Shown: piece by piece, positions 35,056 through 43,890 of the stretch
Layout of the letters: every line of letters begins with the position of its first letter
Numbering within the stretch: position 1 is the stretch's first letter
Assembly: GCF_021233355.1 (NCBI RefSeq)
Contig: NZ_CP089507.1
Location: 558,001-622,000 of the forward strand
DNA length: 64,000 nucleotides
Reading direction: 5' to 3'
From: Luteimonas fraxinea
Lineage (GTDB): Bacteria; Pseudomonadota; Gammaproteobacteria; Xanthomonadales; Xanthomonadaceae
The notes under the pieces: model-generated
Databases searched by the model: none
Told to the model about the DNA's origin: nothing
The model's input: only the letters and a program-made list of their open reading frames with translations
Made by a program: the position numbers and the translations under genes

Positions 35056-36274
35056 TCTGTCGCGCGGGCCGACGCGCGTGTTCGCGCGCGCGGTCGTGCT
35101 GTTGTTGTGCCTGACGCTGTGGCCGCTGCTCGCGGTCGCACAGGACGCGGGCGTGCCGCGCATCGGCGTGGCGACGATGCAGCCCGGCGACGTGTTCTTC
35201 GAACGTTTCGGCCACAACGCGCTGGTCGTCGACGATCCGGCGCAGCCGGAACCGCTGTCGTACAACTTCGGCTTCTTCGACCCGAACGAGCCGGACTTCG
35301 TGCCGCGCTTCATCCGCGGCGACATGCGCTACATGCTGGCCGCGTTGCCGCTCGCCGACGATCTCGCCTACTACCGCGATGTCGGCCGCGGCGTGTCGAT
35401 CCAGTGGCTGGATCTCGATCCGGCGCAGGCCCGCGAGCTCGCCAGCGCGCTGGCCGAAAACGCGAAGCCCGAGAACGCGCACTACCGCTACGACTACTTC
35501 ACCGATAACTGCTCCACGCGCGTGCGCGATGCGATCGACACCGCGCTCGGCGGCGCGCTGCGCGGCCAGCTGCAGGGCCGCTCGCGCGGCAACACCTACC
35601 GCGGCGACGCGGTGCGCCTGGCCTCGCCGGCGCTGTGGATGTGGCTGGGCTTCGACATCGGTCTGGGTCCGTCCGCCGATCGTCCCAATGCCCTGTGGGA
35701 AGACGCGTTCGTGCCGATGCGCCTGGCCGATGCACTGCGCAGCGTGCGCAACGTCGATGGCCGTCCGCTGGTGTCGGGCGAGCAGATCATCGTGCCGCAT
35801 ACGCAGGCACCGGAACCCGCCGAGCGCGCTCGCCTGCTGTGGCCGTGGCTGGTGGCCGGTCTCGTGCTGGGCGCGGCGATTCTCGTCGTCGGCCGGTTCG
35901 CACCGCGTGCCCTGGCCGCGATCGCCCTGCCGTTCTGGACCTTGAGTGCCCTGCTCGGCGGGGTGATGTTGTTCCTGTGGCTGGGCAGCGAACACGTCTT
36001 CGCCTGGCGCAACCACAACCTGCTGCTGTTCAACCCGTTGTGCCTGCTGCTGCTGCCCGGCGGCTGGCGCATCGCACGTGGACGCGCGCCCGGCGCTCTG
36101 TTTCGTTGGGTGCTGGCCACGGTGCTGGTGTGCGGCATCGTCGCCCTCTTCCTGCACTGGCTGCCGGTGTTGCCGCAGCGCAATGCCGCATGGCTGTCGC
36201 TGCTGATGCCGGTGCATGTGGGGTTGTTCTGGGTGTTGCGGCGGCGGCCGACGGGTCTCACGCGCAACTCTTGA
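35042..36274 (+). CDS. DUF4105 (Lnb-type) exported/membrane protein
   Basis: A 410-residue protein. After a signal or anchor helix (RAVVLLLCLTLWPLLAVAQ) there is a DUF4105 domain of about 200 residues with the signature cysteine and histidine: FERFGHNALVVDD, FNFGFFD-like YNFGFFDPNEPDF and TDNCSTRVRDAI. It ends with five or six hydrophobic helices. The fold is related to NlpC/P60-like cysteine enzymes, so His of FGHNAL and Cys of DNCST may be catalytic. Its ATG lies within the end of corC, which fits translational coupling. It sits where the lipoprotein N-acyltransferase gene lnt often occurs; a link to envelope lipoprotein metabolism is speculative. Confidence 0.85.
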   Translation: MPKPDLSRGPTRVFARAVVLLLCLTLWPLLAVAQDAGVPRIGVATMQPGDVFFERFGHNALVVDDPAQPEPLSYNFGFFDPNEPDFVPRFIRGDMRYMLAALPLADDLAYYRDVGRGVSIQWLDLDPAQARELASALAENAKPENAHYRYDYFTDNCSTRVRDAIDTALGGALRGQLQGRSRGNTYRGDAVRLASPALWMWLGFDIGLGPSADRPNALWEDAFVPMRLADALRSVRNVDGRPLVSGEQIIVPHTQAPEPAERARLLWPWLVAGLVLGAAILVVGRFAPRALAAIALPFWTLSALLGGVMLFLWLGSEHVFAWRNHNLLLFNPLCLLLLPGGWRIARGRAPGALFRWVLATVLVCGIVALFLHWLPVLPQRNAAWLSLLMPVHVGLFWVLRRRPTGLTRNS

Positions 36275-36275
36275 T

Positions 36276-36395
36276 CGTCATCCCGGCGAAAGCCGGGATC
36301 CAGCGTCTTTCGTCGGGGGACCCGCAAGCTCTCACCAAAGTCTCTGGATTCCGGCTTGACCAGACCTCCGTCTGTTGAGAGCTGCCGGAATGACG
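36276..36395. repeat. Palindromic mini-element A, imperfect 12-bp terminal repeats
   Basis: The element begins CGTCATCCCGGCGAAAGCCG and ends GCCGGAATGACG; the terminal 12-mers are inverted copies with one mismatch, and the left end holds an internal hairpin CCCGGC-GAAA-GCCGGG. It is 120 bp long and has no coding capacity. A second member, with perfect ends, is at 43111-43214. The rest of the gap to 36551 shows no other feature. Confidence 0.75.
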
Positions 36396-36551
36396 GGTTT
36401 TCTCGTCACTGACGCGAGTTCGATCGCTGCGCCATTCGCAAGGTGCCTCAGGCACAAACGCCTGCATACGTATGCACCCCGACCACGCGGAATGCGCGTG
36501 CAAGAATCCAGACGCACGCACGATTGCACGCGTCTGGGAGGGCGCCGCACG

Positions 36552-38591
36552 ATGTCGAACCGTCTCGTCGGATTACTGGCCGCACTGTTGCCGCTCGCCA
36601 CCCTCACCGCACTCGCTGCCGAACCGCGCACCAGCGCGCGTGTCGCGTCGCCGGATGCGCGTATCACTGTCGAGGTCACGACCGACAACGAGGGCCGCGC
36701 CAGCTACGCCGTCAGTCGCGACGGCCGCCCGGTCATCGCGCCGTCGCGACTGGGCCTGATGTTTACCGACACGCGCAAGTTCGAACGCAATCTGGCGATC
36801 GTCGATCAGCACACGCAGGCGCACGACGAACGCTGGGAGCAACCCTGGGGCGAGCGCCGGCAGATGCGCGACCACCACAACGCGTTGCGGGTCACGCTGG
36901 CCGAGACGGCTGGACCGAAGCGCCGCTTCGATGTCGTGTTCCGCGTGTTCGATGACGGCGTCGGTTTCCGCTACAACATTCCGAAGCAGCCCGGGCTCGA
37001 TCGCCTGTCGATCGCCGAAGAGCTGACCGAGTTCGACATCGCCGATGCCGCCACCGCGTGGTGGATTCCCGCTTTCGAATGGAATCGCGAGGAATACATC
37101 TATCACCGCACGCCGGTCGACCAGGTCGGCCAAGCGCAGACGCCGATCACGTTGCGCACCGGTGACGGCCTGCATCTGTCGATCCACGAGGCGGCACTCG
37201 TCGACTACTCGGGCATGAACCTCGCGCGCGTCGATGGTCGCCGCTTCCGCGCCGCGCTGACGCCGGGCATCGGCGCGGCCAAGGTCGAAGTGGCCACGCC
37301 GTTCGCGACGCCGTGGCGCACGATCCAGATCGCTGATCGCGCTGGCGGACTGGTCGAGTCGGGCCTGATCCTCAACCTCAATGCACCCAACGCGCTCGGT
37401 GATGTGTCGTGGGTGCGGCCGATGAAGTACGTCGGGATCTGGTGGGAGATGCATCTCGACCGCAAGACCTGGGCGTCGGGGCCGAAGCACGGCACGACCA
37501 CCGCGCACGCGATCCGGCACATCGATTTCGCCGCGGCGAACGGCTTCGGCGGCGTGCTGGTCGAAGGCTGGAACGTCGGCTGGGACGGCGACTGGTTCGG
37601 CAACGGCGAGACCTTCAGCTTCACCCGGCCCTACCCAGATTTCGACATCGAAGCCGTGACCCGCCACGCGCGCGACAAGGGCGTGACCCTGATCGGCCAC
37701 CACGAAACCTCCGGCCACGCCGCGCACTACGAATCCCAGCTTGACGATGCGATGGCGCTCTACGGACGTCTCGGCGTGCAGGCGGTCAAGACCGGTTACG
37801 TCGCTGACGCGGGCCAGGCCAAGGTGCGTGGCGACGACGGCGCACTGCATTACGCCTGGCACGAAGGCCAGGCGATGGTGCGTCACCACCAGAAGGTCGT
37901 CGAAGCCGCGGCGGCGCAGCACATCAGCGTCAATCCGCACGAGCCGGTCAAGGACACCGGCCTGCGCCGCACGTATCCGAATCTGGTCACGCGCGAAGGC
38001 GCGCGCGGCATGGAGTACAACGCCTGGGGCCAGCCGGGCAATCCGCCGGAACACGAAGCGACGCTGGTCTACACGCGCCTGCTCGCCGGGCCGATGGACT
38101 TCACCCCGGGAATCTTCGGCATGGATACCAAGTCCGGCACGCCGATGGCGACGACGCTGGCCAAGCAGCTGGCGCTGTACGTGGTGATCTACAGCCCGCT
38201 GCAGATGGCGGCCGACCTGCTCGAACACTACGAGTCGCGGCCCGAGGCATTCCAGTTCGTCCGCGATGTGCCGGTGGACTGGGAGGAGACGCGCGCGCTC
38301 GATGGCGCGGTCGGCGAGTTCGCGGTGATCGCACGCCGCGAGCGCGGTGGCGACGACTGGTATCTGGGCGCGGTGACCGACGACACCGCGCGCACGGTCG
38401 CGTTGCCGCTGGATTTCCTCGATCCAGACCGTCGCTACACCGCGCAGATCTACCGCGACGGCGACGGCGCGGGTTGGCGCACCGATCCGCATGCGATCGC
38501 GATCGAATCGCGCGACGTCGGCGCCGGCGACACGCTGTCGATCGCGATGGCATCGGGCGGTGGCCAGGCGGTGCGTTTCATCGCACGCTGA
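36552..38591 (+). CDS. Glycoside hydrolase family 97 (inverting-type alpha-glucosidase-like)
   Basis: A 679-residue exported enzyme: a signal peptide (MSNRLVGLLAALLPLATL, cut near ALAAEP), an N-terminal beta-sandwich, a TIM barrel (about 270-560) and a C-terminal beta-domain. Barrel motifs are GVLVEGWNVGWDGDW, IGHHETSGHAAHYE, VQAVKTGYVADAG, SVNPHEPVKDTGLRRTYPNL and GARGMEYNAWG. They line up with SusB of Bacteroides, in which glutamates of the HHE, HE and ARGxE motifs carry out catalysis and Ca2+ binding (alignment from memory). VKTGYV instead of a KxDF nucleophile motif suggests the inverting alpha-glucosidase subgroup rather than the retaining alpha-galactosidases. It is a lone gene without neighbouring starch or sugar uptake genes. 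Confidence 0.9.
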   Translation: MSNRLVGLLAALLPLATLTALAAEPRTSARVASPDARITVEVTTDNEGRASYAVSRDGRPVIAPSRLGLMFTDTRKFERNLAIVDQHTQAHDERWEQPWGERRQMRDHHNALRVTLAETAGPKRRFDVVFRVFDDGVGFRYNIPKQPGLDRLSIAEELTEFDIADAATAWWIPAFEWNREEYIYHRTPVDQVGQAQTPITLRTGDGLHLSIHEAALVDYSGMNLARVDGRRFRAALTPGIGAAKVEVATPFATPWRTIQIADRAGGLVESGLILNLNAPNALGDVSWVRPMKYVGIWWEMHLDRKTWASGPKHGTTTAHAIRHIDFAAANGFGGVLVEGWNVGWDGDWFGNGETFSFTRPYPDFDIEAVTRHARDKGVTLIGHHETSGHAAHYESQLDDAMALYGRLGVQAVKTGYVADAGQAKVRGDDGALHYAWHEGQAMVRHHQKVVEAAAAQHISVNPHEPVKDTGLRRTYPNLVTREGARGMEYNAWGQPGNPPEHEATLVYTRLLAGPMDFTPGIFGMDTKSGTPMATTLAKQLALYVVIYSPLQMAADLLEHYESRPEAFQFVRDVPVDWEETRALDGAVGEFAVIARRERGGDDWYLGAVTDDTARTVALPLDFLDPDRRYTAQIYRDGDGAGWRTDPHAIAIESRDVGAGDTLSIAMASGGGQAVRFIAR

Positions 38592-38688
38592 GCGCCCAGC
38601 GCGTCCCCGGCCCACGGCGGAGGCGCGCATCGTCGTCCCACACATCTCCGCGCTTGTCGCGCCCGCGCAGGTGGCGGACGATGGCGCG

Positions 38689-39714
38689 ATGCAGACCCCT
38701 TCCGATCCAGTCCCCGCCGTGGCACCCGAGACCGCCAACCCAGCCTGCGTGGTCAATTGCGCGGTGTACGGATCGGATGGCCGCAAGCAGAACATCCTGC
38801 TCGACGACATCAGTGACGTGCTGGCGATCGACGACGGCAGCTTCGTGTGGATCGGTCTGTACGAACCGGGTGCCGACGTGCTGGCGCAGCTGCAGGAGGA
38901 ATTCTGCCTGCACGATCTCGCGATCGAGGACGCCGGCAAGGCGCACCAGCGGCCGAAGATCGAGGCCTATGGCGATTCGCTGTTCATCGTTGCCAACACC
39001 GCGCAGGCCATCGACGAGCGCATCGCCTATGGCGAGACGCACATCTTCCTCGGCGCGCGCTATCTGGTGACCGTGCGCCATGGCGCGTCGCTGTCGTATG
39101 CGCCGGCGCGGCAGCGCATCGAGCGCGAACCCGAACTGATGGCGATGGGCGCACCGGCGGCGCTGTACGCGGTGCTCGACGCGATCGTCGACAACTATCT
39201 GCCGATCGTCGACGACTTCAAGACGACGCTCAATGCGCTCGAGCAGGACATCATCAGCGAGCAGTTCCATCGCGGTATCGTGATCCGGCTCTACCAGCTC
39301 AAGCGCGAGCTGACCTACATGCGCGTCGCGGTGACGCCGCTGCAGGACGTGCTTTCGCAGCTGGTGCGCAGCAGCAGCCCGCTGATTCCGAGCGAAGCCA
39401 AGCTCTACATCCGCGACGTGCTCGACCACTCGGTGCGCATCAACGAGACCATCGACGCGATCCGCGACATCCTCGGCACCGCGCTGGGCGTCAACCAGGC
39501 GCTGGTGACACTGACACAGGGCGAGATCGTCAAGAAGCTCGGTGCCTGGGCCGCCCTGCTCGCCGCGCCAACGCTGATCACCAGCTGGTACGGCATGAAC
39601 TTCCACGACATGCCCGAGCTCGACGAACGCTACGCGTATCCGCTGCTGATCGGCGGCGTGGCCGTGGTGATGGTGGTGCTCTACCGGATGTTCAAGAAGG
39701 CGCGCTGGCTGTAA
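38689..39714 (+). CDS. corA: CorA-family magnesium/cobalt channel
   Basis: A 341-residue CorA homologue: a large cytoplasmic alpha/beta domain and long helices, then two transmembrane helices at the C-terminus. The selectivity motif GMN is present in TSWYGMNFHDMPEL, followed by the second TM (PLLIGGVAVVMVVLYRMF) and a basic C-terminal tail. The ATG at 38689 was chosen because the upstream frame encodes Arg/Ala-rich sequence that is unlike the family. It lies 97 bp after the GH97 gene and converges on the exoD gene. Confidence 0.93.
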   Translation: MQTPSDPVPAVAPETANPACVVNCAVYGSDGRKQNILLDDISDVLAIDDGSFVWIGLYEPGADVLAQLQEEFCLHDLAIEDAGKAHQRPKIEAYGDSLFIVANTAQAIDERIAYGETHIFLGARYLVTVRHGASLSYAPARQRIEREPELMAMGAPAALYAVLDAIVDNYLPIVDDFKTTLNALEQDIISEQFHRGIVIRLYQLKRELTYMRVAVTPLQDVLSQLVRSSSPLIPSEAKLYIRDVLDHSVRINETIDAIRDILGTALGVNQALVTLTQGEIVKKLGAWAALLAAPTLITSWYGMNFHDMPELDERYAYPLLIGGVAVVMVVLYRMFKKARWL

Positions 39715-39730
39715 CCGCGCGGCCGCGCAT

Positions 39731-40369
39731 TCACGCGGGCCAGAAGCGCACGAACAGTTCGCGGATCGCGAGACCGCCGCCGCCGATCAGGATCGCGAAG
39801 TAGACCATCGTCAGCACGTTGGCGACGTGGCCCAGCAGCACCATCAGGCCGTCACGCTGCAGCAGGCCGATCGCCAGACACATCAGGGCGACGCCCGGGA
39901 TCGTGTTGCTGAAGGGAATGAAGCCGAACGGCGCCATCAGCAGCACCGCGCCGAGGACCAGCGCGCTGTCGTTGACCAGTCCCATCGCGCGGCCGTCGGT
40001 GAGTCGCGACAGACGGCCGGGCTTTGTGATGCGCTCCAGACGACGGACCCACGTCAGGCCGGTATCGAGCGCGCCGCGCAGCCGGCCAGCGGGCACGGTG
40101 CGACGCCGCACCGCATCGGGCAGCCACAGCGCGCGACCGGCCATGCGGGCGACGCCGATCAGCACGATCACCGCGCCGAACACGGTACTGACGCCGGGAA
40201 TCGATACCGGAATCAGGAACACCAGGGTCAGCAGGATCACCAGCAGCAACATGCCCTGGGTACCGAGCTCGTCGACCAATGGGCCGACCTGCACATCGCC
40301 ATCGGGCAACCGCGCAATCAGCGACTGCAGCTGCCCGCGCAGGGTCAGCGTGTCGTCCGCGTCGGTCAT
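39731..40369 (-). CDS. ExoD family membrane protein
   Basis: A 212-residue integral membrane protein of the exopolysaccharide synthesis ExoD family, with four or five hydrophobic segments. Hallmarks are FLIPVSIPGVSTVFGAVIV, the PFGFIPFSNTIPG loop and CLAIGLLQRDGLMVLLGH. The family is named after the rhizobial exoD gene, where mutants are altered in exopolysaccharide and alkali tolerance; a direct role is not established. The ATG at 40369 follows from similarity; the longer frame adds an unrelated tail. It is monocistronic, convergent with corA. Confidence 0.88.
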   Translation of the reverse strand: MTDADDTLTLRGQLQSLIARLPDGDVQVGPLVDELGTQGMLLLVILLTLVFLIPVSIPGVSTVFGAVIVLIGVARMAGRALWLPDAVRRRTVPAGRLRGALDTGLTWVRRLERITKPGRLSRLTDGRAMGLVNDSALVLGAVLLMAPFGFIPFSNTIPGVALMCLAIGLLQRDGLMVLLGHVANVLTMVYFAILIGGGGLAIRELFVRFWPA

Positions 40370-40599
40370 CGTGTCGCGCTCTCGATCGCGTTGAAACTGG
40401 GGGCTGACCTGCTGTGCAGGCCGTTCGCGACAGCCTGCATGGGCGCTCGACACGGGATTCGGAAGCGCGATGCTAGCAGGCGCTCCGCGCGTCTACGACG
40501 AAAGTCTTAAGACCCTGGCGCCGCATTCGACCGATTGCGCATTGACCCCACGCGCCCCGGGGGTGACCCTGTGCGCGTCTTCCCGGGGATTAACTGAAA

Positions 40600-42693
40600 A
40601 TGAAGGGTGCCATCAATCACGTAGTCTGGGGCGCGGTCGCGCTGCTGGGCGCGTCCTGTATGGGCGTTGTCGCCCTGCGACAAGGCGAACAGATCAGCGC
40701 GCTCTGGATCGTCGTGGCCGCAGTCTCGATCTATCTGGTCGCCTACCGCTACTACAGCCTGTATATCGCCGAGAAGGTGTTGGGGCTCAATCCGCGTCGG
40801 GCAACCCCCGCGCACGTCAACAACGACGGTCTCGATTACGTTCCGACCAACAAGCACGTGCTGTTCGGTCACCACTTCGCCGCCATCGCCGGCGCCGGTC
40901 CGCTGGTCGGTCCCGTGCTCGCTGCGCAGATGGGTTATCTGCCCGGCATGCTGTGGCTGATCGTCGGCGTGGTGCTCGCGGGCGCCGTGCAGGACTTCAT
41001 GGTCCTCTTCATCTCCACCCGCCGGAACGGCCGTTCGCTCGGTGATCTCGTGCGCGAGGAAATGGGCCAGGTCGCCGGCACCATCGCGCTGTTCGGCGCC
41101 TTCATGATCATGATCATCATCCTCGCGGTGCTGGCGATGATCGTCGTCAAGGCGCTGGCCGAGAGCCCGTGGGGCATGTTCACGGTGATCGCGACGATGC
41201 CCATCGCGATCTTCATGGGCATCTACATGCGCTACATCCGCCCGGGCAAGATCGGCGAGATCTCGATCTTCGGCATCATCGCCCTGCTCGCCGCGATCTG
41301 GTTCGGTGGCAAGGTCGGCGCGGATCCCTACTGGGGCCCGGCCTTCACCTTCACCGGCACCCAGATTACCTGGATGCTGATCGGTTATGGCTTCGTCGCC
41401 GCGACCCTGCCGGTGTGGCTGCTGCTCGCCCCGCGCGACTATCTGTCGACGTTCCTCAAGATCGGCGTGATCGTCGCGCTGGCCATCGGTATCGTCATCG
41501 CCAGCCCGGAAGTCACCACGCTGAAGATGCCGGCGCTGACCGAGTTCGCCTCCACCGGCGATGGTCCGGTCTGGAAGGGCGGCCTGTTCCCGTTCCTCTT
41601 CATCACGATCGCGTGTGGCGCCGTCTCCGGCTTCCATGCGCTGATTTCCTCTGGCACCACGCCCAAGCTGCTCGCCAACGAAACCCACGCCCGCTACATC
41701 GGCTACGGCGGCATGCTGATGGAATCGTTCGTGGCGATCATGGCGCTGGTCGCGGCCTCGATCCTCGATCCGGGCATCTACTTCGCGATGAACAGCCCCG
41801 CAGCGGTGCTCGGCACGGACGTGCAGAGCGCAGCGGCCGCGGTCAGCCAGATGGGCTTCGTCATCACGCCCGAGGCGCTGGAACTCAAGGCCCAGCAGAT
41901 CGGCGAAAGCACGATCATCTCGCGCGCCGGTGGCGCACCGACGCTCGCTGTCGGTATCGCGGTGATCCTGCATGACGCCCTGCCCGGCACCGGCGACGGC
42001 GCCATGGCGTTCTGGTACCACTTCGCAATCCTGTTCGAGGCGCTCTTCATCCTGACCGCCGTCGACGCAGGTACCCGCGCCGGTCGCTTCATGCTGCAGG
42101 ACCTGCTCGGCAACTTCGTGCCGGTGCTGCGCAAGACCGACAACTGGGGTGCGAACGCACTCGGCACCGCAGGCTGCGTCGCGCTGTGGGGATACTTCCT
42201 CTATCAGGGCGTCGTGGATCCGCTGGGTGGCATCAACACCCTGTGGCCGCTGTTCGGTATCGCCAACCAGATGCTTGCGGGCATCGCACTGATGCTGTGC
42301 ACGGTGGTGCTCTTTAAGATGAAGAAGGACCGCTACGCATGGGTCACCGTCGTGCCGGCGGCATGGCTGCTGATCTGCACCACGTCCGCAGGTCTGATCA
42401 AGCTGTTCGACCCGAAGCCGGCAATGGGCTTCCTCGCCCAGGCCCGCCACTACCAGGCGGCGCTGGCCAACGGCGAACTGCTGGGCGCGGCCAAAACCGC
42501 GGGCCAGATGCGTCAGGTCATCGTCAACGGCTACGTCAATGCCGGCCTGACGGCACTGTTCCTGTTCGTGGTCTTCAGCGTGCTGTTCTTCGCCGTCCGC
42601 GCCATCCTCAAGGCTCGCCGCGCACCCGCGCCGACGGCGAAGGAATCGGCGTTCGTCGAACTGACGCCCGAACAGCAGCAGGCCTGGCTGTGA
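40600..42693 (+). CDS. cstA: CstA family carbon-starvation/peptide or pyruvate transporter
   Basis: A 697-residue polytopic protein with some 16 hydrophobic segments. Diagnostic blocks are DYVPTNKHVLFGHHFAAIAGAGP (read in two halves), GYLPGMLWLIVGVVLAGAVQD, ISSGTTPKLLANETHARYIGYG in halves, and a late DAGTRAGRFMLQDLLGNF. CstA and its paralogue BtsT import peptides or pyruvate in E. coli. It is followed by a ybdD-type gene, the conserved partner. The 230 bp upstream contain no recognised operator, and only a weak GGGGA ahead of the ATG. Confidence 0.95.
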   Translation: MKGAINHVVWGAVALLGASCMGVVALRQGEQISALWIVVAAVSIYLVAYRYYSLYIAEKVLGLNPRRATPAHVNNDGLDYVPTNKHVLFGHHFAAIAGAGPLVGPVLAAQMGYLPGMLWLIVGVVLAGAVQDFMVLFISTRRNGRSLGDLVREEMGQVAGTIALFGAFMIMIIILAVLAMIVVKALAESPWGMFTVIATMPIAIFMGIYMRYIRPGKIGEISIFGIIALLAAIWFGGKVGADPYWGPAFTFTGTQITWMLIGYGFVAATLPVWLLLAPRDYLSTFLKIGVIVALAIGIVIASPEVTTLKMPALTEFASTGDGPVWKGGLFPFLFITIACGAVSGFHALISSGTTPKLLANETHARYIGYGGMLMESFVAIMALVAASILDPGIYFAMNSPAAVLGTDVQSAAAAVSQMGFVITPEALELKAQQIGESTIISRAGGAPTLAVGIAVILHDALPGTGDGAMAFWYHFAILFEALFILTAVDAGTRAGRFMLQDLLGNFVPVLRKTDNWGANALGTAGCVALWGYFLYQGVVDPLGGINTLWPLFGIANQMLAGIALMLCTVVLFKMKKDRYAWVTVVPAAWLLICTTSAGLIKLFDPKPAMGFLAQARHYQAALANGELLGAAKTAGQMRQVIVNGYVNAGLTALFLFVVFSVLFFAVRAILKARRAPAPTAKESAFVELTPEQQQAWL

Positions 42694-42724
42694 CGGCGCG
42701 GCTCGTGACCGGAGTGCGGACCTG

Positions 42725-42949
42725 ATGGCCGGCGCGCTGGTTCCCGTCGAGTACTTCGCCACGCACAAGCGTGTGTGGCGAAGGGTCGTCCAGACGGCGC
42801 GGCTGTGCTGCGGCGTCCCCGACTACGACAACTACGTGCGCCACATCCTCGAGAAGCATCCCGACCGCGAGCCGATGGACTACAAGACGTTCTTCCGCGA
42901 ACGGCAGGAAGCCCGCTTCGGCGGACGCAACGGGTTCCGTTGCTGCTGA
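42725..42949 (+). CDS. ybdD: YbdD/YjiX family small protein
   Basis: A 74-residue protein of the DUF466 (YbdD/YjiX) family: RRVVQTARLCCGVPDYDNY, HPDREPMDYKTFFRERQEAR and an ending in GRNGFRCC. Members are almost always encoded directly after cstA-type transporters, as here (31 bp gap), and are thought to be needed for their function. The four C-terminal or internal cysteines (CC and CC) are notable. A strong terminator follows 24 bp later. Confidence 0.93.
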   Translation: MAGALVPVEYFATHKRVWRRVVQTARLCCGVPDYDNYVRHILEKHPDREPMDYKTFFRERQEARFGGRNGFRCC

Positions 42950-42973
42950 TCCAGGACGATACTTGACACGACG

Positions 42974-43009
42974 ACGGGCGGAACCTCAAGGTTCCGCCCG
43001 TTTTCGTTT
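42974..43009 (+). terminator. Rho-independent terminator after cstA-ybdD
   Basis: ACGGGCGGAACCT-CA-AGGTTCCGCCCGT is a perfect 13-bp stem followed by TTTTCGTTT, 24 bp downstream of the ybdD stop. Confidence 0.88.
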
Positions 43010-43110
43010 GGGCGATGCCGTTATGTCACGGCAGATGATCGGGATCACCGTCGCGAGGGCGGCCTGAGCAGCCAGCTCCTGGCAGGGCAACGCTGATTGA
43101 AGCTCTTGTT

Positions 43111-43214
43111 CGTCATTCCCGCGAAGGCGGGAATCCAGTGCTCTTCCGTCTGGTGGTCTGAGACCAATGGATCCCCGCTTTATCAGACATGCGTCTGAAA
43201 GCGCGGGAATGACG
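43111..43214. repeat. Palindromic mini-element B with perfect 13-bp terminal inverted repeats
   Basis: It begins CGTCATTCCCGCGAAGGCGG and ends CGCGGGAATGACG: the outer 13 bases are exact inverted copies. The 104 bp in between have no open frame. It is related to element A at 36276-36395. A non-autonomous, MITE-like or REP-type origin is likely. Confidence 0.78.
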
Positions 43215-43293
43215 GATTCTTCAACGCTCCCCAACTTGTTTCTCTTGCTTAGGGTTCGGCTTTGGCATCGGCTTCGGCTCTGGCTTCCAGCTC

Positions 43294-43489
43294 TTGATCT
43301 GAATCGAGCCGTAAAGAGAGCCGAGCACCGGAGCCTGGCGAGGCCGAAGAGCAGCCCATGTCTGAGCGCAGCGAGTTTGGGCTGCGTGCCGCGTCAGGCG
43401 AGGAGCACGGGGGACCGATGCGGCTTCATCGCATCGGCTCGCGTCCGGCGAAGACGGTTTTGCTTACTTTTGCCAAGACAAAAGTAAGC
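43294..43489 (+). repeat. Left arm of large inverted repeat, ends in a 11-bp stem-loop
   Basis: The arm shares with the right arm an identical 46-base core (43345-43390) that includes CAGCCCATGTCTGAGCGCAG, with GCAGCCCA and TGGGCTGC pairing around it. It also shares GATCTGAATCGAGCCGTA at the start and GCGTCCGGCGAAG before the end. It finishes with GCTTACTTTTG-CCAAGA-CAAAAGTAAGC (43462-43489). Confidence 0.8.
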
Positions 43490-43619
43490 CGCGCGACAGC
43501 GCGGAAGCCCTGTACTTGATCTTCGCTTTGCAAGCACTTCGTCTGGGGCCCATCAAAATACGAAGCCAAGGCTGAGAAGCGAACAGCAAGTGCAGAGCTT
43601 TCGCCCGCTACGCGTGCGA

Positions 43620-43820
43620 GTTCCTTTTTGACGGGCCAAAAAGGGAACCAAAACCCCCCTTCGCCGGACGCGATCTGACACGGCTGCGCCGCGCCGGTTC
43701 CCTGCGCTTCTCGGACGACGGGGCACGCAGCCCAAACTCGCTGCGCTCAGACATGGGCTGCTCTTCGACCCCGCCGCCCTGCGATGCTCGGCTCGCTCTA
43801 CGGCTCGATTCAGATCAAAG
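43620..43820 (-). repeat. Right arm of large inverted repeat, ends in a different stem-loop
   Basis: Read on the minus strand it has the same order of blocks as the left arm: GATCTGAATCGAGCCGTA, the identical 46-base core (43722-43767), GCGTCCGGCGAAG, then a terminal hairpin GTTCCCTTTTTG-GCCCGT-CAAAAAGGAAC (43648-43620). The hairpin stem differs in sequence from the left arm but keeps pairing. Confidence 0.8.
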
Positions 43821-43890
43821 GCATAAAGCCAAAGCAGAGCAAAACAGGAGCCGAGCAAAAGCAAAAACAAAAGCAACACTCAAAGCCAGA

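Larger units (their letters stand above)
42950..43890. other. Gene-free, repeat-rich interval
   Basis: About 940 bp without a believable gene. It holds the cstA-ybdD terminator (42974-43009), a palindromic mini-element (43111-43214) and two arms of a large inverted repeat (43294-43489 and 43620-43820). The open frames at 43167-43487 (+) and 43553-43879 (-) encode matching Arg/Ser-rich peptides only because they lie on the two arms of the inverted repeat. Confidence 0.8.

Noticed and set aside
40507-42768. 753-residue minus-strand open frame opposite cstA
   Set aside because: Asp/His/Arg-rich shadow of the membrane-protein gene; no family features.
43167-43879. Two facing open frames encoding similar peptides (AEHR...KSSPCLSAASLGCVP)
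   Set aside because: They look homologous only because they lie on the two arms of the inverted repeat; no start signals and no domain.
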